A stretch of 64,000 nt of DNA from assembly GCA_045589355.1 (NCBI GenBank), contig JAZNOW010000022.1:1-64000 (forward strand). The letters run 5' to 3'. The number at the start of each line of letters is the position of its first letter. The stretch's first letter is position 1. The translations under genes and the position numbers were made by a program. Of this stretch, positions 49,825 to 58,900 are shown piece by piece. Under the pieces are notes generated by a model. The model saw nothing but the letters and a program-made list of their open reading frames with translations. It searched no databases and was not told the origin of the DNA. This stretch comes from RUG563 sp045589355. Lineage in GTDB: Bacteria; Bacillota; Clostridia; Christensenellales; Aristaeellaceae.

Positions 49825-50535
49825 ATGATTGCTCGCATAAAAGAAAGTTGGCCCGTGTGTTTACTGTTTTTGGGAATTATTGTTGCTGCTATAGTGGAAG
49901 AGTATTTTTCTGACAAGATCATAATAAAATCAATTGTGCAATGCGGGGGTTTTATTCCACTTGGAATTAGTTATTTGAAAATGAAGAGAAAGGAGAAAAC
50001 GTTTGTTGCTCTTCAGAAGGAAGTATTTAAGAATCAAAGAGAGGTTTTGATATCGCATTTATTGGATACAAAAATGGTAGTCAATGATCTAAAGCTTGGA
50101 GATGTGAATATTCGTGTGTTTTTGGTGAAATCATATTTTGATGTAAAAGTTCTCTTAATTGGGAATGAAGTTGTAGGGGGTCATTCATATAGAATGTCGA
50201 ATTGGGGTCCTGTTTCGTTTGATTTAAAAAATGGTGATGACAACATTATAAAGAAAGCATATAATGACAGAAAGGTCATAATTGCTCAAGGAGAGGGGTG
50301 TGTTGGAATTACTGACGACGATAAAAATAATTGTTTTGAAAATACAAAATTCATGATTGCTGTTCCATACGGCGTGAAGTACGTAGTATGTTTTGATGCA
50401 GAAAGGAAAATTTTGCTCGATGGGTATGATGAAGAGACCATTATGGATAAGTTTAAACGGGGTGCGATAGCGTTCTTAACAATGTATCGTAATATCAAAA
50501 AAAGGCGGGGTATGGATGAAGAAAAAGAATTATAA
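49825..50535 (+). CDS. Membrane protein of unknown function with two N-terminal helices and a GAF-like outer region
   Basis: A 236-residue protein that I do not recognise. Two hydrophobic segments (about 10-27 and 36-52) are followed by a soluble domain of about 160 residues. The end of this domain (VIIAQGEGCVGITDDD, then FMIAVPYGVKYVVCFDAERK) looks like the last strands of a GAF or similar sensor fold. No enzyme motif is present. Codon use is AT-rich, unlike the chromosome and also more so than the conjugation genes, so it is cargo. It is followed by, and overlaps by 20 bp, a small basic-protein gene. Confidence 0.65.
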   Translation: MIARIKESWPVCLLFLGIIVAAIVEEYFSDKIIIKSIVQCGGFIPLGISYLKMKRKEKTFVALQKEVFKNQREVLISHLLDTKMVVNDLKLGDVNIRVFLVKSYFDVKVLLIGNEVVGGHSYRMSNWGPVSFDLKNGDDNIIKKAYNDRKVIIAQGEGCVGITDDDKNNCFENTKFMIAVPYGVKYVVCFDAERKILLDGYDEETIMDKFKRGAIAFLTMYRNIKKRRGMDEEKEL

Positions 50536-50752
50536 AGCTCAAGTATTTGTTTCAAAAAAGAAAATGCAAGAATACAACAAAAAGAGCTTAGATAACATTG
50601 ATATCGCGATAACGGAGAAGATAGCTAAGCCGATTGGGAAAGATAATCAAGGGACAAAAATGCATGTTGCAATCGCTAGAATGGCTGCTCGCGGTCATAT
50701 GTGTGCGTTGAGACAAGTAATGAGAGTTTCACGATTTTTCAAAAAGTTTTAG
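50516..50752 (+). CDS. Small basic protein of unknown function
   Basis: A 78-residue, lysine-rich protein with no membrane segment and no motif that I recognise. ATG at 50516 overlaps the end of the preceding gene by 20 bp, with AGGCGGGG upstream. This suggests that the two are co-expressed. The C-terminal half (HVAIARMAARGHMCALRQVM) could be an amphipathic helix pair. Could be a nucleic-acid-binding partner; there is no direct evidence. Confidence 0.5.
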   Translation: MKKKNYKAQVFVSKKKMQEYNKKSLDNIDIAITEKIAKPIGKDNQGTKMHVAIARMAARGHMCALRQVMRVSRFFKKF

Positions 50753-51075
50753 TCCTTTAAATGGGATGAAAGAAAATATTGTGAGAATAAAACATAGTGT
50801 GAGCAGTCTAAATATGCCTGATGGAATTAAAGAAAACTCACCTATTCTTAAGAAATGATTGGAACTATTTCTCAAATTTCAAAGGCATTATGACATAGAG
50901 AGAATGATACTGAAGCTATTAAAACATGCATAGAAGAAAAGAACAATGACTGAAAAAAGTGCTCATTATGCTTCACTAAATTGTTAAGTGTATGAATATT
51001 GAGTGTTGCACTATGAATAACTAAATGCCCCAGATGGGGCATTTTTTATACCCGAACAGCGAGGAGGAAATAAAA
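50753..51075. other. AT-rich stretch without an intact gene
   Basis: Contains short broken frames only. A terminator lies near its right end (51023-51048). I see no promoter of good quality for the gene at 51076. Confidence 0.5.
51023..51050 (+). terminator. Terminator upstream of the HTH/DUF6017 gene
   Basis: AAATGCCCC (51023-51031) pairs with GGGGCATTT (51036-51044) with a 4-nt loop, followed by TTTT. Confidence 0.85.
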
Positions 51076-51984
51076 ATGGCTGTAATACGAGTGGAGAGGA
51101 CCAAGGATTACACAATCATGGCAAATCATCATTTGAGGAACAAAGAGCTTTCCATGAAAGCAAAGGGTCTGATGTCAGTGCTGCTCTCCTTACCGGATGA
51201 GTGGCACTATTCTATTTCAGGGCTTACTCAGATCTGCAAGGAAGGGGCTGATGCAATTCGGGATGCCATTCGAGAGCTGGAAAAGTGCGGCTATGTAACG
51301 CGAAGCCGGGTTCGGAATAAGAAAGGTCAGCTGATCGATACAGAGTACATCATCCGGGAGAAACCGGATACTGTTTTCCCAACGGAGGATGAGCCAGCGC
51401 AGCGTGAACCAGCACAGGAGAAACCACTGCAGGAAAAACCAATGAAGGAAAACCCGGCATTGGATTTACCAGCGTTGGGTAACCCCACACAATTAAATAC
51501 GGATACAGCAAATACGCAGGGATCAACTCCGTACCCAAAAAGAAAAGAAAAATCAATTACGAAGGGGGAAAACCAACCAATCTATCGCGGGAAAGTCAAA
51601 TGCGATGATTTGCCGCCTGTTGATATCAACTTTGAAATGCAGCTGATGCGAGATCAGATTGGCTACGATGTGCTTGTTGATGAATACGGATGGAAGCGGA
51701 TGGATAAGATTGTCTCCCTCCTTGTGGAAATGAAATTATCCACGGAGAAATGGATGATGATCGAAGGAGAATTCAAACCCATCGAGTTGGTGCGTGATCG
51801 ACTGAAACAGTTGAACAGCCTCCACATCCAGTATGTGTTTGATTGTCTCAGCAGTGCTCCTCGTCGCATTCACAATATCAAGAACTATTTGCGATCCATG
51901 TTCTTTAATGCTCCCGCTACTTGCGATGAGTATTATGAGCACAAGGCAAACTGTGAGCCCTATCCCTATGATTTGGAGGTATAA
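51076..51984 (+). CDS. HTH/DUF6017 replication-initiator-like protein
   Basis: A 302-residue protein usual on clostridial conjugative elements. Residues 1-100 form a winged-helix domain: VERTKDYTIMANHHLRNKEL, SMKAKGLMSVLLSLPDEWHY, IRDAIRELEKCGYVTRSR. A proline/glutamate linker follows with short EKP/ENP-type repeats (about 115-150). The C-terminal helical DUF6017-type domain (about 185-300) ends with CLSSAPRRIHNIKNYLRSML-like sequence. It resembles DnaD/RepA-type replication proteins, but origin binding is unproven. ATG at 51076 follows GAGGAGG. The sortase gene begins 3 bp after its stop. Confidence 0.8.
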   Translation: MAVIRVERTKDYTIMANHHLRNKELSMKAKGLMSVLLSLPDEWHYSISGLTQICKEGADAIRDAIRELEKCGYVTRSRVRNKKGQLIDTEYIIREKPDTVFPTEDEPAQREPAQEKPLQEKPMKENPALDLPALGNPTQLNTDTANTQGSTPYPKRKEKSITKGENQPIYRGKVKCDDLPPVDINFEMQLMRDQIGYDVLVDEYGWKRMDKIVSLLVEMKLSTEKWMMIEGEFKPIELVRDRLKQLNSLHIQYVFDCLSSAPRRIHNIKNYLRSMFFNAPATCDEYYEHKANCEPYPYDLEV

Positions 51985-51987
51985 GTA

Positions 51988-52959
51988 ATGCGAAAATTCA
52001 GAAAACCCACCCTTGGCAGTATTGTTGCTTTGCTCCTGATGCTTCTGGGCCTTGGTCTGATGCTGGGAACCATTTGGCAGCAGGAGAAGAACATTCTGGA
52101 AGGTGAAAAAGCGTATGCCAGACTTCAGAAATCCATGCGTCAGGAAACAGTGTCCGATACGTCGGCTCCGGATATCGATGCTCATCTTGAAGCCATTGGA
52201 CAAGCACTGGTACAGATGCCAGTCGAACCAGCCGTTATTGAGCAACCGACAAGTGAACCAGAGGATGGAACGAAGCTTTTGATAACACCTGTTGGTGACA
52301 AAATAGCACCGCTCGAAACAGAAACAAAGCCTTTGGTATCAAAAGAAAACAATGTAGATGAATCCAAGGAACTACAGCCTACAGAAAAACCACTGACGCG
52401 TTTCGAAAAGTGTAAGTCAATCAATTCTGACTATGTGGCATGGCTATCCATTCCCGGAACGGATATTGATTATCCGGTGGTGCGTTCCAATGATGTAGAG
52501 CACTATCTGACACACACCTTTGATGGCAAGAAAAGCGTGATCGGCTGTCCTTTTTCTCTGGAAAAGACAGACTATGAAAAGCCCAGCCAAAACATTGCCA
52601 TCTATGGCCATCACTTGCGCAGTACGCGCAGCCAAACCATGTTTTACCCTTTGCATCACTACAAAAACAAGAGCTACTATACAGCCCATAACAAGATCAG
52701 CCTGGAAACCAAGAACGAAACCCGATGGTATGAAATCTTTGCTGTTTTCAATATCCGGGAAAGTGAATGGGATGTTTCCAAAGCGGATTTTGTTTCGGAA
52801 GCGGAGTTTGAATCGTTCCTTGAACGTGCAGAACTCCGCCTTTTTTATTTCACGGATGTTCCGGTGGACGGAGATGACCATATCCTGACGCTGATCACTT
52901 GTGATCGTGATTACGATGCTGAAGAAGGCCGTCTGGTTGTGATGGCAGTTCAGCAGTAA
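51988..52959 (+). CDS. srtB: Class B sortase
   Basis: A 323-residue membrane-anchored transpeptidase. A hydrophobic segment (10-27) and a long low-complexity spacer (about 40-135) lead to the sortase barrel. The catalytic set is His208/209 in AIYGHHLRS, Cys305 in TLITCDRDY and Arg315 in EGRLVV. YVAWLSIPGTDIDYPVV is the class B start. It lies directly upstream of the giant adhesin, its obvious substrate. Clostridial sortase B enzymes usually recognise motifs other than LPXTG, which suits the atypical anchor seen there. Confidence 0.93.
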   Translation: MRKFRKPTLGSIVALLLMLLGLGLMLGTIWQQEKNILEGEKAYARLQKSMRQETVSDTSAPDIDAHLEAIGQALVQMPVEPAVIEQPTSEPEDGTKLLITPVGDKIAPLETETKPLVSKENNVDESKELQPTEKPLTRFEKCKSINSDYVAWLSIPGTDIDYPVVRSNDVEHYLTHTFDGKKSVIGCPFSLEKTDYEKPSQNIAIYGHHLRSTRSQTMFYPLHHYKNKSYYTAHNKISLETKNETRWYEIFAVFNIRESEWDVSKADFVSEAEFESFLERAELRLFYFTDVPVDGDDHILTLITCDRDYDAEEGRLVVMAVQQ

Positions 52960-52985
52960 GAACACAAATAAACGATAAAGGAGAA

Positions 52986-55900
52986 ATGAAAATGAATCAT
53001 TTGACCACGCTTTCAAAGCGATTGATTGCTTTTCTGATGGCATTGACAATGCTCATTTCTGTGGTGCCGGCGATGGCGGAAGCGTTGCCAGAAATTGAAG
53101 CAGTCGTGGAAACAGAAATGTCGGAAACAGATATTCAGAACCTTGAAGAATCAGTAGACGAGGTTTCGATTGTGGATCATCCGATAGATGATGAAACAGT
53201 CTTTTCTGAGTTGCCTGATGAGGATTCTGTGGCATCAGAGATTATTGATGATCTTCAGGAATCAGAAACTACAACGGACAATGAAACTGTGGAGACTGAA
53301 ACAGAAATTGCGGAAGATGAAATGCCTGCAGAGGAAACGGGAGAGCAGCTTCCTTCTGAGGAAACTGTTCCGGAGGAAGCAGCTGGTGATGTGAACCAGG
53401 AAAAGACTGAACCTGAAATTCCTACTGTGGAAGAAGCAGAGGATCTCGTAGAGGAAGTGAATCCGGAAGAAGGGGTATCAGAAGAACTCCCGGCTGAAGA
53501 AGCTGTTTCAGAACTTATGAATCCTGTTCAGGCAGCTGTTGCGGAAAAGGGTTATACCTACCTGATGACAGATGACACCATTCCTGTGTATGAGACGGAG
53601 GAACTGAAGAAACGGGTATTTTCGCTTTACCCTGAGAATCTGGTTTTGGTTTCCGCTTATCTGGAACAGGACAATCGGAATGTACTGGAGGTTCGGTTCT
53701 ACGCTTCGGAAGAAATGGCTGTAATCGGCTATGTGGATGCTCTTTCCCTGAGTGATCAGGTGCTTGGGGATGAAGAGATCCGAAGCTTTGTAGCGGACAG
53801 ACCTTACTTTCTGGACTTTGTGGGAAACGGAAAGGTAGCCATTTTTCTGGCATCCGGTGAAATGCCGGCAGTGGAAACCCAGATTGATATGGAGGACAAT
53901 GAGCTTGAAGAAACAGAACAAGAGGTATTACCGGAAGAAGAATTGGTACCGGGAGAAGAACCGGGTGCATTGCCCGAAGAAGATCCTACCCAGAGCGACA
54001 CTGGCTCTGAAAACGCATCCGTCGTGGAGACGCACTCCGGTGAAGATGTGATTTCTGAATCCATCCCCAGCGTGGAAGAAAGCACACAGGACAGCAAGGA
54101 AAAAACTGTGGAAGATCTTCCTGCAGAGCCGGAAAAAGTATATGCCAGTTGTCTGGATTACCTGTTGGTTACGGATGAGACTGTTGTGTATTCGGATGTG
54201 GATTGCTCCATAGAGGATGAATACCTTGGTGATTTGGCTATGGGTTATTTCATTCGCGATTCTGTGGTACAGGTACGGGATGTGATTACGGACGAAAACA
54301 ACCGTGTTTGGTATCAGGTCAATTATCTTTACGGTGACGATCGTACGGACGGCAGGATGAAGTGGACGGACATCACCAGCGTTTTTGTTCTGGCGAACCA
54401 AACTGAAGCGACAGACGAAACGGAATTGACCATCACGGACTTCGCCTTCAAAACCAAACCGCAGATGCGTATGATGATGCGTTCTACCCCCATGAATGGC
54501 TTTCGGTTGAAAGAACTGAATGACCCCATGGGGAATTTTTATGCCGGTCAATCAAATCTGCATGGCAGTTCCGGGCGTGATGTGGAATATACGCAGATTG
54601 CAACGCTGCCCGGACGAGGCAATATCTATGCGACGCCTCATTATCTGGAAGGATACACGGTATACTGTCTGGAGCATTTGCTTCCCGGTCCCGGCGAGAA
54701 CCTTTCCGGTGGACGGAAAGAACCCACCGGTCCTTACCTGATGGTGAATATGCAGGAATATATCAATACACCCGGTTACTCCGGTGTCATGTATTCTGAA
54801 TCAACCATGCATGCCATTGCCTGGGTGCTGCGGCATACCTACCCTTTCATGGTACTGGACCGTACAGATCCCAGCAATGAAACCTGGTCCCGTGTGGCGG
54901 GTCAATTCGCCATCCGGGAAGTGATCAAGGAACTGGAAGGGCCGCAGTATCTACGGGATTACTGGTTGATGGATGAGTTTTATGCTTCCAGTAATAATGC
55001 CCCTGCTGTTTATTTGGAATATGCCCGCTGGCTTGCTGCCAATGGGATTGCTCGTGCCCGGATTACCGGTGAAATCCTGATTGCAGACCAGCATGTGACG
55101 ATTGTGAATGGTAAGACGGTGGGTACTGTTACTCTGAGTACAGATGCTGATTTGATTCGGATCCCTTTGGCTGCTGGGGAAGTGTCTGGAAACACAGCAG
55201 GCAATGACGATCAGTATTACTACTTACACAGCGGCGACACGGTTCAGATTTCCTCTGAACTCCGGCAGTTTTCGGTAACGGTTGAATCCATTTCTTCACC
55301 TGATGAAGAAGCCTGTTTTCTGGTAGGTGTTCCGGATGTCCCTATTCAGAAAGTATTGGTGCCCCAGAAAGGAACTCCCTATAAACTGGGTGACAATATT
55401 CTGAATTTTGAGGTGGTTTACGGTTCTCTGCAGGCAATGAAGAAAGATTCAGTGACCGATCTGCCCCTTGCTGGAGCAACCTTTGATCTGTTGCAGGATG
55501 GTGTGATTATTCAAAGCAAAACAACTGGTGCTGATGGTATCGTGGTCTTCTATGACTTGCTTCCCGGTACTTACAGCGTACAGGAGAGTAAAGCACCTGA
55601 TGGGTATGTATTGAACACTGCATCGGTTGAGCAAATTTCTGTAGAAGTAGGTGAAATTGCTGAAGTAGAGTTTTTCAATCGTCCCATTCGTTCCAAGGTG
55701 CAGATTGTAAAAACAGATACCTTGACAAATGAAGCCGTTTCCGGTGCTGAATTTACGATTCAGGATGTTGAAGGAAATGTAGTGGCTGTGATGATCACGG
55801 ATGCTAATGGACAGGCAGTATCAGACTGGCTTCCTTATGGTATCTACACAGTAACGGAAACCAAAGTTCCTGCCGGCTATAAGGAAAGTGGTTTTACGAC

Positions 55901-58900
55901 AGAGATCAATGCCTGTGAAAATGAAAAAATCTATACTGTTGAAGTACAGAATGAACCTAATTCGGGTAGTATTCGGCTGACCAAAACGGACGCTTTGAAT
56001 GGCAATGTCATCGCCGGAGTGAAGTTCAATGTGTATCAGGGTGATACGCTCATTACCACCATGACTACGAACAAAAATGGTGTTGCTACCGTGGAGAACC
56101 TACCTAAAGGAAAATTCACCGTGAAGGAAGCCTCATTGCCGGAAGGTTATGCCGGGGATTTGGTGGAACTGGAAGCGGTGGTCATGTCCGATCAGGTGAC
56201 GGAACTGGTTGCCCAGAATACACCCAGCCAAAGCAAAGTAAAAATCATGAAGAGAGATGCTCTGACGGATGAACCTGTTGCCGGTGCGGAATTCACCATT
56301 ACCAATCAGAAAAAAGAGGTAGTGGCAGTCCTTGTGACCGGCAATGATGGTACAACTGTTTCTGATTGGTTGCCGTATGGCGTGTACACTGTCAAAGAAA
56401 CGAAAGCTGCCGAGCATTATGAAAACAGCGGTTTTACTGCCAAAGTGGAAGCCTATGAAGATGGGAAAACTTATGAACTGGATGTAGAAAACACCCCCAA
56501 CAAAGGTCAGATTCAGATCACCAAAACGGATGCTTTGACCGGAAAAACCATTGCCGGCGTCCGGTTTGATATTTTCCAGGGTGATACCCTTGTTGGTACC
56601 ATGAAAACGGATAAGAACGGTGTAGCTGTATTGGATAAGCTGGAAAAAGGTCAGTATACGGTAAAGGAACATGAAAATCCTGTGGGCTATGTAGCTGAAC
56701 TGGTTACACTGGAAGCCCTCGTAGAATCGGATGAAACCACGGTTTTGACCGCTGTCAACACTCCTATTCAAGGAAAAGTGCGTATCGAAAAGACGGATGC
56801 ATTGACCGGAGAAATGCTTGCCGGTGCAGAGTTTACCATCACGGATCAGGAGGGCAACGAAGTAGCCATGCTTACGACCGATGAAAACGGTGTGGCGGAA
56901 TCTCCGCTCCTGACGTATGGTATTTATCAGATCAAGGAAACCAAGGTGCCGGAACACTATGTGGATACTGGCTATATCGTGGATGTGACCATTGATATCC
57001 ATGAAAAGTCTTATGTATTGCCTGTATCAAATGAACCGGCCAAAGGCTGGATTAAGCTGACTAAAACCGACCGGATGAACGGTAATCCCATTGAAGGGGT
57101 GCAGTTCGACATTTACCATAACGATCAGTATGGCAACGGGTTGGCAGGCAGCATGGTGACGGATAAGAACGGTATTGCTTTTTCCGAACCGCTGCGGAAA
57201 GGTCAGTACATTGTCCGGGAACACGGTGAAACACCCGGCTATGTATTTGAAGAAATTCAGCTGGATGCCACGGTGAAATCAGATGAAATCACAGAGCTTA
57301 CGGCAACCAATCAGCCTGTTATGGTGCAGCTGAAGATCTATAAGCGTGATCTGGAAGAGTATGACGGTGATAATCCCAATAGTGACCCCAAGAAGCGAAA
57401 AAATGTAAAGGAACTGCCGGTTATCAGTGCACCTGTTACCCGAGGTGACGGTGTGCTTGTGGGCACAGAATTTGAGGTGTACGCAGGTGCGGATATTCTG
57501 GATCGCCAAGGGAATGTGATTCATAAGAAAGGCGATAGGGTGATTGAAAGCCTGACTACAGCCGGTGAAGATGCTTCTGTAACTACCGAACCGCTTTGGC
57601 CGGGTCTGTATGCTATTCGGGAAAAGAAAGCACCTGAAGGGTATCTGATTGATACCGAACCTTTCTTTGTAGATGCATCGGACGCAGCAGAACAGTCTTC
57701 TCTTGTGACGGTCAGTTACGCTGGGCTTTCCCGAAATGAGATCATGTATGGTGCACAAGCCATTGTGAAGCTGCTGGGTGACAACAGCATGAATGCAGAT
57801 CCCACCCGTGTGGAGAAACCGGAAGAAGGGGCTGAATTTGTTGTCTATCTGCAGAGTGCTGGCAGCTTTGAAGCAGCTCGTGAATATGAACGGGATGTGT
57901 TGGTTACGGATGAAAATGGCTATGCAATGACCAAACCGCTGCCGTATGGTATTTATGTGCTGGAACAGACAAAAGGTCAGCCCGGTTATGAGATCAAAGG
58001 CCCCATTCCTTTTCAGATTGATGGTACGGAAAACCTGATGAACCCTCCGCCCATGGCTTTGAACGATTTGCCTATTCTGTATCGCTTGCGTTTCATCAAA
58101 GTAGATGCGGAAACCGGAAATTCCATTACGCTGGCAAACACTTCTTTTAAACTGAAGGATGCCGACGGCAACTATGTAAAGCATCAGGTACATTACCCCA
58201 GCGAACAGTGGGTAGATACTTTTGTGACGGATGAAACTGGCTCTGTGACACTGCCTGAAGCAGTGAATTGGGGCATGTATTATCTGCAGGAAGCGAAAGC
58301 ACCGGAAGGCTACCTCATTCATGCGGATGATTTTGCCGTGTTTGTTGGCAACAATACGGATCTTCCCGGCAACACCTACAAGCTGGCCATTGAGATTCCC
58401 AACGAGCCTGTAAAGGGCAGAATCCTGTTGGACAAAACCGGTTTGCAGTTGACGGGCTATGATGTGCAAACAGATCCTTGGGGAAACGAAGTGCATGTGC
58501 CTGTGTATGAGGATCAGTATCTGGCCGGTGCAGTGTTTGAAGTTCGTGCTGCCGAAGAAGTGATTGGCAAAGACGGCACGGTATGGTACAAGCAAGGCGA
58601 TCTTGCAGATACCATTACGACCACACAGCATGGTTCTGATGCGTCCAAACTGTTGCCTCTGGGCAAGTACACCCTGATCGAAACACAAGCTCCCAGGGGC
58701 TATTTCTTTGATCCTATGCCCATTCCTGTGGAGCTTTCCTACAAGGATGACCATACGGCTGTTGTAGAACTTCATGTTGAGGTAGGTAACGATTACTATC
58801 CTGCTGAAATCACGTTATCCAAAGAGATTGATGAATTGAATATCATCACAAGCGGGTCGGATAACATCAAGTCCACTCTTAGCAGAGGGCCCGGTGAAGG

